Source of the DNA: Rhizophagus irregularis
Taxonomy: Eukaryota; Glomeromycota; Glomeromycetes; Glomerales; Glomeraceae
DNA: 64,000 nucleotides
Direction of reading: 5' to 3'
Assembly (NCBI RefSeq): GCF_026210795.1
Contig: NC_089447.1
Span: 2,792,501 to 2,856,500, forward strand
Below, one piece after another: positions 1 to 12,400 of the stretch. The position numbers were made by a program, and so were the translations under genes. Under the pieces are notes generated by a model, which was not told the origin of the DNA, did not search any database, and worked only from the letters and a program-made list of their open reading frames with translations. Numbering within the stretch: the first letter of the stretch is position 1; every line of letters starts with the position of its first letter.

Positions 1-1
1 G

Positions 2-1794
2 TCATTCGCAAATGTAGTGGGATGTTGTATAATAATCATAATAACTTTTAATAAATGGAAAAAACGTAAACCAGAAAAATTATCACCCTCACAAAGATTC
101 CCACTTTATATGTCAATAATGGACTTATTAATCGCGCTTACAACGATACCAAATTTATTTTATCCAATGCAAAATGATAAATTATTAAATTCTGGTGGTT
201 TATGTGAAGGAATTGGATTTAGTATATCATTATTCATTGTAATGAATATGTCATTAATGGCAGTTATCGCAGTGGTTACTTATTTACGTGTATGTATGAG
301 ACGTGTTGTAAGTTTAGGAAATTATGATTGGATATTAGGAGCAATCATATTAGTACCTAGTTCATTAATTAGTATATTAACGATTGTGACTTATGGATAT
401 GGAGAAGACAATTATTGGTATGTACTAATAAATATAAATACTTTTTTACTTAACTTTAATAATAATAATAATAATAATATCCTTTTTTTTTTAGGTGTTT
501 TATGAATAGAATAGATTATCAAAATGGTAGTAAAGTTTCAATGATAACATTGATAATATTTGCTTATATAGTAATAATAATAACTACATTCTGTTATTTG
601 AAAGTAATAAAAAGAATTCATGGTGTAGAAACTATGCTTACTTCTCCTGTGTTTAAATCCATTCGAAAAAGGCGTAATATATCAACTTCGCGGGATATTT
701 CAAGACGTAAATTTTCAACTGCATCATCATTACGATCTTGTCCATCAATGTTATCATCCAAATCTTCTCATACATCACAAAATACTTCGGATGGATTAGA
801 ATTGAGACCACCTAGTTTCTTCATGAACACTTTAAGTCAATATCGAAACTCTTCAACAAACCCAAATATACCTACAATCGAACAATTAAAAATAGCTTCA
901 AATATAACAAGAGCAACACGTAAAATGGCCTCTTACATATTTCTACAATTAATGCAATACACTCCTTTTATAATATATTGCCTATGTTTTTTATTTGATA
1001 TAATTCAATCTTGGGTATATATATTATTTATTGTATTAATTAATTTAGGTGGTGTTGCTAAAAGTCTTGCTTTTTTAAGAAATGAAATATTTTTTAAAAA
1101 AAATGATTCAAATTATAGTGGGAATAGTAGTGGTACAACAAGACATAGTAGAAATAGTTCCAATAATTCTATAACTTCCCCATCAAAATCTTATCCTTCA
1201 AAGAAAAGTCACCGATTAAATCCTTCATTAAGTTCAACAATTTCAAATTATTCATCTCATTCTAATAATAATAATAATAATAATAACAATAATATAGGAA
1301 TGATGAGTACAATAGTTGAAAATGATTTACCTAGTCTACCAAGTTCTCCTACTCGTGCCAATACTGATTTAACTTTGGTTGATAAGAATGATTCATATAT
1401 TACTAAAGATAGAAATACGTCAATTTATAAGAATAATGATGTTAACAATGATGATAATATCATTGAAGTGGTAGATGATGATTTAGAAGGAAGTGAAAGT
1501 AGTGAATATGAATGGTGTGAAGATGATATGATTGATATTGATTTTTTAGTACCATTCATATTTTCTGATCAAAGTATTATTACAACTCCTCCTCCTGCTT
1601 TAACATTTAGTTCAGAAACACGAAAAATTTTCAATAGGAACCTTCGTGAATCCTCCTTATTAAATATTAATACTCCTTCTAATATTGAATCTTCTACCTT
1701 TAATAATAGTTATTGTAATTCTTTTATTTCTTATAATGAGAGCATACCTGATCCTTATTTTCATAATAATGGTGATAATTCTTCAATCTCTTAA
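2..1794 (+). CDS. 7TM G-protein-coupled-receptor-like protein, 5' end outside the window
   Basis: The frame is already open at base 2, so the N-terminus lies outside. One intron (418-494, GTATGT...TTTTAG) joins exon 1 in phase 2 to exon 2 (495-1794), restoring W-C-F-M-N. Hydrophobic segments give about seven helices: a partial TM1, then LYMSIMDLLIALTTIPNLF, GFSISLFIVMNMSLMAVIAV, WILGAIILVPSSLISILTIV, a helix starting at MITLIIF, one at ASYIFLQL and one at WVYILFIV. The third intracellular loop is about 100 residues, basic and Ser-rich. After TM7 comes a cytoplasmic tail of about 240 residues rich in Ser and Asn, with a poly-Asn run encoded by an (AAT)n repeat near 1263-1297, then an acidic stretch. 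Topology resembles fungal nutrient/Git3-type or cAMP-receptor-like GPCRs. The ligand cannot be assigned. Stop at 1792-1794. Confidence 0.75.
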
Positions 1795-2109
1795 TTTTAA
1801 GTGTAATTTACATCATACATTTATGAAAAAAATATTCACTTTTTTTAATCTGTAAAAATTTGTATAATTGTCGTGTTCAATTATAATTAGTAATATCGAA
1901 ACTTTTTTACTTCTTGAGAAAAAAAAAAAAAGAAAAAAATATTATTTTTTTTGGGGAATAAAGAAAGAAGAAATATATATGTACATATATTGTACATATT
2001 TACTTATATTTGTTGTAGATATTAGCGTAAATTTATGTATCATTATTTATTATTTCAGAATGAATTCACTAAAAAAAAAAATTTTTTTTTTTTTGTTGTA
2101 TATATTTTT
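1795..2109. other. convergent intergenic spacer, homopolymer-rich
   Basis: The stretch between the stop codons of the receptor (+) and the sterol isomerase (-) holds long A and T runs and nothing gene-like. It presumably carries both 3' UTRs. Confidence 0.5.
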
Positions 2110-3054
2110 TCAATCAATTTTTTGTCCTTTTAATTTAAATTCTTTTACCAATCTATCATTTTCTGTTACAACTTTCCAAGATTGATACATAAGTATCATC
2201 GGTACAATTACCCAAATTCCATTAAAAAACTTAATTACGAAAAACAAAAAACAAAAAAAAAAATTACGAAAAAAAAAACAAAAAAAAAATAAAATAAAAA
2301 TAAAATAAAAATAAAAATAAATAAATAAATCAATAATAATCAAAACATTTAAAACATTTAATTTATACAGCATATAAACAACTTACCAAAAGGTAAATCC
2401 AAAAATACATTAAATTTTCAGTATCAAGTCCTTTATTTCCCGTTATCCATTCAGGACAAAAAGTTATCCAACATCCATATATTTCGCATGTACATAAAAT
2501 CATTTGCCAATAATGTCTTGTAGAATGATTTATTATAATTAAATATATTATATATAATGATAATGGTCCACAAAATATGAATGTAGGAATTTCTACTGAA
2601 AGTATTGTTGGATCCGAATGTAACCATCTTGAATCTGCTTTACCGTATTCTTGCCCTAAAAAATTTTTATTTTTTAAAAAAGTAATTAATTTAATTTTAT
2701 TTTTATAAATATATTAAATATATATATATATATACAGTATATACAGTATATATATATATTTTCTTATATAAAAAAGACAAGTATTATTAGTATCATACAT
2801 AATTCAGCCAAAATTCCTTTACTTTCTTCTACAGTACTAATTAAACTTAATATTACAAATGAACCTTCTAAAATTAAATGAATTAATGCGTCCCAAATTA
2901 ACCATATAAATACAAATCTTTCAAATTTCGTTATTTTTTTTTCTGTTGAAGGAAATATAATTGATGTTATAATATAAGAAATTGTAAATAATATTATTAC
3001 AATAATAAACGAATTTATTATCCGTTGCAATTCTTCTGTAAACAATGATGACAT
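2110..3054 (-). CDS. EBP: Emopamil-binding-protein (EXPERA) family sterol delta8-delta7 isomerase-like
   Basis: Three exons on the minus strand: 3054-2799, 2655-2387 and 2229-2110. The joins (phase 1, then phase 0) give 214 residues. The family isomerises the sterol C8=C9 double bond to C7=C8 in the ER membrane. Conserved landmarks appear in order: IHLILEGSF, whose H and E lie four apart like human EBP His76/Glu80; LWQEYGKADSRW, the KEYAKxDSR region containing the Glu122 equivalent, created exactly by the first splice; HSDPTILSVE; and FNGIW, containing the Asn193 equivalent, created by the second splice. Four or five hydrophobic helices fit an EXPERA fold, and the length is close to human EBP (230). 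Start ATG at 3054. Fungi usually use the unrelated ERG2 isomerase, so this could instead be a non-catalytic EBP-like paralogue, although the catalytic residues are kept. Confidence 0.85.
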
Positions 3055-3999
3055 TTGGTATACGTATGATATGTGTATGATATGTTTATAAAGTAAATAC
3101 GAAAAAAAAAGATTTTTTTTTTTTGTTCATATTAAATCTTGTGTGACTAAATAACTATTGGCTGAAAATTCTGGAATAACATAATTGGTCATTAACGCAA
3201 AGATACAGAAAATTAAAATTGAGTCAAAATCCGGACAAATCATTATACCGACAAGTTGATTATCCTGAATAAAATTATCACACATTTATATTAAATATTG
3301 CAACAAATTATTTTATTAGAACAAAGATCTACAAATTGTCGATATAATGACTTGTCAGGATTTGGATTGTCGAGAGATTGTCGATATTTTGTTGTCGATC
3401 TTGTGAGTGTCAAGATTTTGATCGGATACCATCTTGGTCATCACACTAGAGTTAGAATACTTTCAATAAAATCATTGGTAAAAACTTCGGATTCATCACT
3501 TGAAATGGATTTGAATCACTCATTTTAATTATTTTTAATTATAAAAGAAAAAGAAAGGAAGAAGTCAGCCCTCGATATAACGAACCCGGTTTTCACCTCA
3601 AATTCGCCGTAAGATTATAGAGAAGAATTTATAGAATTTAATTATTGGCTGGTTCGTTATAACAAGAGTTAAATGTCACGTGTTGGGAAAGGGACATCAC
3701 ATGTCAGCCGAACATAGTAATTAGTAAATTAATATCCGCTGAGGAATAAATATAGTCTAACTATATATATAACAGTCTAAAGGATTATACACGTGATTAT
3801 GCGAAAAATAATGTATGCACGGGATGCATGCATATCAGTAGTGCATCTATTATTTAAAATAAATTTAATAAATTTTTAACAAGCATGGGCGCATTATAAG
3901 CATGATGCGTAAAAAATACCCATTTATTATTTTTTAATTAAATAAAAAAAAAAATAACAATTATCTGCTAATTTTAAAATTTTATGAAAATGATAATTT
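3055..3999. other. intergenic region with a short TATAACGAACC inverted repeat
   Basis: Upstream of EBP and downstream of the CDF gene. Near 3577-3665 the words TATAACGAACC and GGTTCGTTATA face each other across about 75 bp, like a small MITE. CGTTATA/TATAACG words also occur at the ends of the 21.4-22.4 kb element. No convincing coding frame. Confidence 0.4.
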
Positions 4000-5860
4000 T
4001 TAATTAGAGGGAGTCGTCGTCATATCTTTTGGTGGTTGTGATACCGGAGGCGGACAGCATAAATTCTGAGTACAAGAGGAATCCAAGTTACAACGAAGCA
4101 AGCAAGCAGTTTCGTGATTATCCTACAAATTTTCGCAAATAAATATATGTATAAAGGTAAAAAATTTTATAAAATAATCGATAAATTAAATTACTTACAA
4201 CTTCATTTGCGACAAGTTCCACTTCTCCTTTTGTTGAATTTTCAACCACCATAATTACTTCACCACTATCATTTTTATTTAATCCAATCTTTACATATTC
4301 TGGTTGTATTGTTATTGAATGAACTCCGTGAACATGAAGTATTTTTCTTATATCGGCAGCTATCTCCATATAATTAGCTGATGGTGCTAGCAAAATGTGC
4401 ACTGAACATATTCGCTTCGTATCAGAAAGTTGCCAAATATGCAGTTCATGAACGGATAATACTCCATATAACTTCAAGCAAGATGGGAAAATAGCGGATT
4501 TAGATCATCAAATCATTAAAACATCTTAAAGAAATTCTTACAACAAACCTCTTTAATTCTTGATCGTACATCATCAATCGGTAACCCTGAGGGAACCTTT
4601 TGTAAGAGAATAAATGATGCGCTCTTTACTATAAAATAAATAATGGTTAGATTATCAATATGTAATAAAATCGTGTATAAAATAATAATTACCTAAAGGA
4701 ATAGCGGACATGAGAATAATAATTGTAAGTATTAAACTGTATAACAAAATAAGGCATATGAGATTATTACTATTAATAATAAGAATTTTAACATGTTATT
4801 ATTACCTAGTAAGAGGATCTATATAAAATCTCCATGAGAAATGTGTGAGGTAAATAAATAAACCAGAGCAAACGACCCCAATATTACCTAGAGCATCACC
4901 CAACACATGAATGAAAACTCCACGCATATTGAGATTTTTATCTTTTTTATGAGACTGATTATCGCGATGATTTTGATTATCTTCAGTCTCAGAAATTTTT
5001 TGATTGTTATTTGTATCAGATTCTTCTTCTTTAATTGAAATGTTCTCATTATTTGATGAATTTGAATGATTTGAATTATCATTTATGATTTCTTTAAACT
5101 CCTGTGAATCTCGTGACTCTTGTGCAGCCTTGACTATAGATCGACGCGATGCAGCAGGATGTACAAGTATTTCATCTATGGGTACATCGACGTCAGCAGA
5201 TTTCTTACCATGATCATGACTGTGACCATGACTATGTCCGTGACCATGTTCTGTAAAATCAACAATTTAACGTATGATACAAATAATAATATAATTTTCA
5301 CATAAATTTTTAAATACTTACCATGAAATAATAATAATCCAACTATATTTGAAAGTAATCCTGCACAACCAACTCCAAGGATGACAACCGGATTTTTAAT
5401 ATCTACAAATAATAAGTTATGAATATAACAATTTAAATCTTTAAAATAATAAAAATAACCAACCTGGTGGATCAAAAAATCTTTCAATAGCTTGAATGAA
5501 AATACTAAGACATAAAGCCATTAAAAATACACCATTTATAAGAGCACCTAAAACTTCCGCTCGTTGCCAACCATATGAATATTTTGATGAAAATGTTGAC
5601 CTAGAAGCAAGCTGATTATAATGAACAAAGACTTTATTGATAAAATTTTCATTTTATTGATAAGAAAAAAAAATTAATGAACCTTATACCTTTAAAGCAT
5701 ATAAAGCGACTACCAAACTAAATATATCATTTAACATATGAAATGAGTCAGCTATTATTGCTAAAGAATTGATCCAATAACCAAGAATAATTTCTGTTAT
5801 AAAAAAACTAATATCAATTATAAGCAGTATGATTATACGAGTTTGTCGTGATAACTTCAT
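4000..5860 (-). CDS. ZRC1: Cation diffusion facilitator, ZRC1/COT1-type zinc transporter
   Basis: Eight exons (5860-5690, 5611-5464, 5402-5322, 5250-4806, 4736-4693, 4628-4549, 4471-4199, 4122-4000) join in phase to 454 residues, close to yeast ZRC1. CDF proteins exchange Zn2+ for H+ and load vacuoles or secretory compartments. The two intramembrane zinc half-sites are visible: ADSFHMLND in TM2 (H...D) and HVLGDALGN in TM5 (H...D). Between TM4 and TM5 lies a His-rich loop (EHGHGHSHGHSHDHG) followed by about 90 hydrophilic residues. The cytosolic C-terminal domain contains SVHELHIWQL, typical of the family. The last exon encodes a Cys-rich tail with five cysteines in about 17 residues. Two donors are non-standard (GTTGGT after 5464, GTTTGT after 4549) but are required by phase and conservation. 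Vacuolar location is inferred from family. Confidence 0.92.
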
Positions 5861-6842
5861 TTTTTATTTCTAATTTTTTTTTATTATATTAATAAGTGTT
5901 ATTTATATTAATGACTTTTTTTCAAAGTTTTTAAAGAAAAAAAAAAAGATAGCAGAATCGAGTGGTTTTTATAATTAATTCGCTAAAACCGTTATAACCC
6001 GTTATATTAATATATTTCACATGTAAACTCGTAACAAGATCTGCATCCAAGATCTGCATCAAAAGAATATATTAGTTGCAACTATTTTTAAAATTTCCCT
6101 TTTTTATAAATATAAAGAACTAAATGCGCTCATATATTTTTGGTAAAAACTAATATGGTTATTTTTTTGAATATAATAAATATTGAATCAACGCTCAATA
6201 ACGCAATGGTACATATATGTATAAGGGAATTTATTTTTTTTTTAGTGATCAACGTTTAATTTCTTTTAATGAAAAAAAAAATTCCCACTCCATGCTACTC
6301 GATTTCCAATAACAGGATGGAAAAAAGAAACTGCCCTTGTTGATCCGGTTGATCCTAAACAGTATGAGACCTCGTGACATATCAATAGAAACATTATACC
6401 CAAAGAACGAAAGGTTCGTAAATTATCTTGAAATTTTTAGCCATTGAATTGGCTTATTTAGCATATATTTATTGTCACAATCATGCTATACATAGATGAC
6501 TATGAGAAAAAAGATTCTTGAGCAACAAACAATTATTATGTACACACGACTTACATAATACTTGTAATTTATTTAAAAATAAAATGAATGATTAAAAATT
6601 AAATTTATTAATTTATGATATCAGTTAAACTGAATTCGCAAATAAAAAGTAAAGCTGAGTTGAATTACATTAATATCATGAATTATGAACTAAGATTAAA
6701 ATAATATAAAAGATATAATAGAGAAAATTATAAATTAAAAGTGTTAATTAAGACCTTAATTATGCGATAAGTAACAGCGCAAATCTCCATATTGAGGAAC
6801 AGTAGAAAAATGCATCAGGTTAAGGCCTGGATTGTGGCATAA
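5861..6842. other. intergenic region upstream of the zinc transporter
   Basis: AT-rich, with A and T runs. Presumably contains the CDF promoter and, at its far end, the 3' flank of the small peptide gene. Near 6790 a second ATTGAGGAACAG word repeats part of that gene, showing a local tandem duplication of about 70 bp. No further gene seen. Confidence 0.4.
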
Positions 6843-6941
6843 TTAACAACATTCGCAAGCTGAACATTGAGGAACAGGAGTAGCGAGTGCTACGACGGAA
6901 AAGAGGACAATAGTGAAAATGAGTGTAATGAGTTGATTCAT
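6843..6941 (-). CDS. Possible small secreted Cys-rich peptide, 32 residues
   Basis: An ATG at 6941 opens a frame ending in TAA at 6843-6845. It begins MNQLITLIFTIVLFSVVALA, a clean secretory signal peptide with a hydrophobic core and an ALA cleavage context. The predicted mature peptide is only 12 residues, TPVPQCSACECC, with four cysteines. The leader upstream contains a 9-bp ATTATTGAT-type tandem repeat (6958-7015) and a TATAA-like word near 7065-7072. The codons are less AT-biased than the surroundings. Function unknown; effector, pheromone-like or antimicrobial roles are possible but nothing shows which. A downstream imperfect repeat suggests a further exon or a longer ancestral C-terminus. 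A chance ORF cannot be excluded. Confidence 0.45.
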   Translation of the reverse strand: MNQLITLIFTIVLFSVVALATPVPQCSACECC

Positions 6942-8076
6942 TTTGTTTGATTAAAATGATGATATTGAAATTATTGATATTATTGATATTATTGATATTA
7001 TTGAAATTATTGATATTTTGATTTTTTTTTTGAGTTTGAAAATTCAGGTAGAAATCGATGAAATTTATAACATTAGCCAGTCAAAAAATTACAAATTCTA
7101 TTCCGCGTGGTAAATAGATCTTTTCTAAGTTGGGGTTTTTTTTTTCAAAAAAAAAAAGAATAAAATTGCGTAAAAGAATTCGAAAATCTGATACTACGAA
7201 ACTCAACTGACTTTTTTCAAAGACGGACTGAAAGAAATCCGCTCAAATTCTAATTCCGAGAATTGTCTATTCCCGAAAGAAACACCGACAAAAATGGGCA
7301 AAATTCTATCCGTTAGATCCTAATCACTATTCCGCATAAGTACATAGCCATTTCAAAATTTCAAAATTAAGGACTTTATAAATTCATTCATTTGAAAGGA
7401 GAATAAATCCGACTAAGTTCTCTTAAAGTTTTCTTTGGTGAATGCACATGATAATTATACAATCATGTGATAGGTCAGTTTCAACTTTGGAAATAAAAAG
7501 AACAATTCGCTATTTAAATTTTATTTATGCCCATTTCCACTATTTCATTTTTGAACATCACTATACATAAACTATTTTTACTTATATTAACTAATATGAA
7601 CAAGAAAAAAACTAGATCATATCAGTAATTAAATAAATTAAACTAGGAAAACCGGACCGTTTAAGTCGGACGTTACTTTTTTGATATTTGTGTAATGACA
7701 CATGGTACAACACTATAACGTCATTAATATATTTTTAGGGGCTATTTTAAAAAAGGAAATAAAGTGATGGGAACAAAGACAGGGAATAACACAACTTTAT
7801 TTATCTTTTGCCAGGAACTGAATATGATACCTAGTATAAGTCATACAGTATATGAATGTATGACTTTACTAATAGAGAAAGAGCAAATTCAGCCAAATTT
7901 GAAAATTCAAAAGTCAGCTTTTTGTATTTTTTAAAAATTATAAATATTTAATAAACTTTACAAAATAAAAAAAAATGTTTATTCAAATCTAGTCACTAGA
8001 TTATATATGGCTAGTAATTTCATATTTTTGTATAAATACATAATTCATAATTCTAAAAAGAAAATTTCTAAGTTTA
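6942..8076. other. intergenic region
   Basis: Holds the 9-bp repeat in the leader of the small peptide gene and otherwise AT-rich sequence without a convincing frame, RNA gene or terminal repeat. Confidence 0.4.
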
Positions 8077-8311
8077 CACGGGGTGTTTGTACACGGGTCA
8101 TATGTATAAATATAATTTTTAATAGACTAATTTTTTGTTTTTTAATTTGAAATTGAATGCTACCGACATTATACTCTTTTACTTTTATTCTTATTATATT
8201 ACAGATAAATATATGTATTTTCACCTGCTCTGCAAGTTTACTTAAGGCATTAAAGGAGGTTTTGAATGCCGTTTTTAATCTACTAATATGACCCGTGTTT
8301 AAACACCCGTG
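8077..8311. mobile_element. MITE with CACGGG... termini and TA duplication
   Basis: 235 bp flanked by TA (8075-8076 and 8312-8313). The left end reads CACGGGGTGTTTGTACACGG. The right end, reverse-complemented, reads CACGGGTGTTTAAACACGG and continues with GTCATAT on both sides. No coding capacity. TA duplication suggests Tc1/mariner mobilisation. Confidence 0.6.
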
Positions 8312-8561
8312 TACAAATAGAAATTGCCTTCTAAAAATTAATTATCAGATTTTTTAAAAAAATATGATATGGCGCATTTATACTTATTAAACAAAAATTG
8401 TGTATTTTTAAATTTCAATAACTCATTAAAATTTTATGTTAAACTAAAAGAGTAAACTGATATAATTATAGTTTAAAGGATTTTCCAGCTGATTTCATAA
8501 TGTTAGGACACTTAGCAAATTTTTGCCAAGGGTAGTTAGGTTATCAGATTGGATCTGGTTA

Positions 8562-9491
8562 CATTACCAACAATCATATTATTGACAACTATTTTACCAA
8601 CATTTATTACTTTACCAACAGGTACATTTTACCAACAATCATTTTACTAACAATCATTTTACTGACAAAATAATAATATAATTTAAGTATATAATAAATA
8701 AAGTAAAGTAATATAGAAATAGTTATTTATTTATTTTGTTTAAAATAAAACTTTTATTAGTTTATTATTTATAATTATATTCAATTAGTATTTGAAATAC
8801 TCTAAAATGCTTGCAAAAAAAGCATATTATATAAACTAAATTAAGAAAATTATTAAAGCAATTCTAAGTACAACATATTATGAAGCTAAAATAAATTTTT
8901 TAAAAAATAAAATTGATAAAATTAAATATAAGATTCAAGTATCAAATATTCCATAGGATCATATAAAGTAAAATTTTATAGTTATTCGATAGTATTTTAT
9001 ATGCAATATCAAATATGAAATTTATTTTATTATTATTTATATACGTAATAAAATTATATTTATATACATTATCAGTTCTATAAGTTAATTAATGAAAGAA
9101 AGAAAATAAGTGATAAGATTATACTTTGTTAGACTATTAATAAACTATTTATACATGATCATTGAGGCCTTTTAAATATAAAATTTATCTGATAGAAAAT
9201 GATTACATTATTCATGGCTTATTCAGCCAATCATTTTCCTGTAATAAGTAAAAATAATGTTATTCACTCTTTTCCATTGGATAATAATATAATATATTAT
9301 ATAAATATCATCGTATTTTACATTTTGTTATAAATTAATTAATTTTTTATTTTATATATTATGGTAAATTTTTTTATATTAAATGTATTTTAATTTTCAT
9401 AATTGAAGTGAGTGAAATATTGATGGTAAAATAAGTATCAGTAAAATAAATGTCAGTAAAATGTACCTGTCAGTAAAATGATTGTTGGTAA
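8562..9491. mobile_element. Element bounded by inverted clusters of TTACCAACAATCATTTTAC motifs
   Basis: At 8564-8672 a short motif of the type TTTTACCAACAATCA recurs several times. At 9420-9491 the same motifs recur in opposite orientation (TGATTGTTGGTAA). The interior is AT-rich and non-coding. Similar motif copies continue right of the CACTA-like element at 13625-13650, so that element probably inserted into this one. Confidence 0.5.
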
Positions 9492-12400
9492 CACTAGTCA
9501 AAATTAATACTATCGGGTACCTATCGGGTACCTGATATGTGTACAATATATGTGATATATGTGTATGATATTTAACAATGCTACACATATCAGGTACCCG
9601 ATATGTGTAGTAGAAATGTAGAAAAACGGTAACACATCATGTACATATCACATATACATCTTACACATATCGGGTAGTTAAATATCGGTCGCTATCTGAT
9701 TGGACATTGGGTACCGATATATTATGATATATATCATATAGATATCATACAGATATCATACAGATATCAGACGGATAGATATAGGATAATGATTTCGTAT
9801 TAATACTAGTAAATTTATTATAATTTAATTCAGGCAAAAAAATTATAAAATGCAATCATAATTTATATATTTTTTTAATTTTAATTCAAAACTTTATTAC
9901 AATTTAAATTTATTTACACTTTTTAATTAAAAAAAAACAATTATACTAATTATACTTGAATACTTGAATAAATATATATAATATATAACTTCTACTAAAA
10001 GTAGCATAAAAATAAAATCACTTGTTTGCTTATACCTGTTTGATTATTTAAAAGAAGCATTAATGATAAATATATTAGTAAGAAAAAAGAGAATGTTATT
10101 AAAAAATATTAGTATAGATATATAAATATAGAAAATATTAGTAGAAACATTAGCAGAAAGAAAAGTTAGTAGAATAAAAAATGTTAGTAGAAAGAGAACG
10201 TATATCAGTAGTAATATAATATTAATAGAAAATTTTAAATAGTAAAAATGTTAATATAGTAGAAAAAAATAATAAAAAATATATTAGTAGGAGTATTAGT
10301 AAAAGAAAAGAAAGAAACGAAAAAAAAATGGTAGAAAAACATCAATAAAGAAAAGAAATATTAGTAATATATACCTTTTTGTGCATTTCTAGATATAACA
10401 AATAAAAAAAAAATATAAAAATATGTATTTCTGGATATATTAAATAGATAAAAAATTGTGTTTTTAAGTAAAAAAAAATTGAGAACGAAGAAAAAGTTTT
10501 AATAAGATAAACAAAAATGCGAAATGTAAATATTTAAATCATGTGATCACATGATAACAATATTACGTAACGTAACTTACCACATGTTATTTTATAGCCT
10601 GAATACATTTATAATTAAATTTGATAAAATTACGTCGTAAAACAAAAATTTCTCAATCCAAATGACCCCTTCGATTAAAAAATTATCAAAAAAAAAATCT
10701 TTCCAAATGAACCCTTAGAAAATTTCTCATCAAAAAAATATTTGAAATGACCCCTCTAGTTAAAAAACTTTTTTAAAAAATTTTTTCAAATGAACCCTTA
10801 GAAGATTTATTAAAAAAATCTCAAAAAATCTTCCAAATGAATTCTTAGAATTTCTTTATTAAAAATAAAATGTCCTAAATGATCCCTTTAGTTAAAAAAA
10901 ATCCCAAAAAATAATTTCCCCAAATGAACTCCTAGAAATTTTCTGTCAAAAAATGTCCCAAACGATCCCTTTGGTTAAAAAATTCTTAAAAATAATCTCC
11001 CCAAACGAATTCTTAGAAAATTCTCTATCAAAAATGTTTCAAACGATCCCTTGGTTAAAAAATTCTCAAAATAATCTCCCCAAATGAATCCTTAGAAAAT
11101 TCTCTATCAAAAAATGCCCTAAATGATCCTTTTAATTAAAAAATTCTCGAAAAACTATTTCCCAAACGAATTCTTAGAAAATTCTCTATCAAAAATGTTC
11201 CAAACGTTCCCTTTAGTTAAAAAATTCTCAAAAATAATCTCTCCAAACGAATCCTTAGAAAATTCTCTATCAAAAAATGCCCTAAACAATCTCCTTAATT
11301 AAAAAATTCAAAAATAATTTCCCTAAACGAACTCTTAGAAAATTCTCAATCAAAAAATGCCCTAAATGATCCTTTTAGTTAAAAAATTCTCAAAAAACTA
11401 TTTCCCAAACAAATTCTTAGAAAATTCTCTATCAAAAATGTTCCAAACGTTCCCTTTAATTAAAAAATTCTCAAAAACAATCTCTCTAAATGAATCATTA
11501 GAAAATTCTCTATCAAAAATGCCCTAAGCGATTCCCTTAATTAAAAAATACAAAAAATAATTTTCCTAAATGAACTCTTAGAAATTTCTCTATCAAATGA
11601 TACCTTCAGTTAAAAAATTCTCAAAAAATAATTTTTCCAAACAAACTTTTAGAAAATTCTCTATCAAAAAAATTCTCTATCAAAAAATGTTCCAAACGAT
11701 CTCTTGGTTAAAAAATTCTCAAAAATAATCTCTCCAAACGAATCCTTAGAAAATTCTCTATCAAAAAATGCCCTAAACAATCCCCTTAATTAAAAAATAC
11801 AAAAAATAATTTTCTTAAACGAACTCTTAGAAAATTCTCAATCAAAAAATGCCCTAAACCATCTCCTTAATTAAAAAATTCAAAAAATAATTTCCCTAAA
11901 TGAACTCTTAGAAAATTCTCAATCAAAAAATGCCCTAAATAATCCTTTTAGTTAAAAAATTCTCGAAAAACCATTTCCCAAACAAATTCTTAGAAAATTC
12001 TCTATCAAAAATGTTCCAAACGTTCCCTTTAGTTAAAAAATTCTCAAAAACAATCTCTTCAAACGAATCATTAAAAAATTCTTTATCAAAAATGCCCTAA
12101 GCGATCCCTTTAATTAAAAAATACAAAAAATAATTTTCCTAAATGAACTTTTAGAAATTTCTCTATCAAATGATACCTTCAGTTAAAAAATTCTCAAAAA
12201 ATAATTTTTCCAAACAAACTCTTAAAATTCTCTATCAAAAAAATTCTCTATTAAAAAATGTTCCAACGGTCCCTTTGGTCAAAAAATTCTCAAAAATAAT
12301 CTCCCTAAATGAACTCTTAGAAAATTCTCAATCAAAAAATGCCCTAAACGATCCCCTTAAAAAATTAAAAAATTCAAAAAATAATTTCCCTAAACGAACT

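Noticed and set aside
1868-2185. 105-codon frame between the receptor and EBP
   Set aside because: Low-complexity Lys/Phe-rich translation of A and T runs overlapping the EBP last exon.
3298-3528. 76-codon open frame on the plus strand
   Set aside because: It starts at a non-ATG codon, contains repeated TTGTCGA words, and shows no domain or codon pattern. Likely chance.
6330-6400. GGTTGATCCT-like word suggesting the start of a small-subunit rRNA gene
   Set aside because: Only about 12 bases match; no further rRNA sequence follows.
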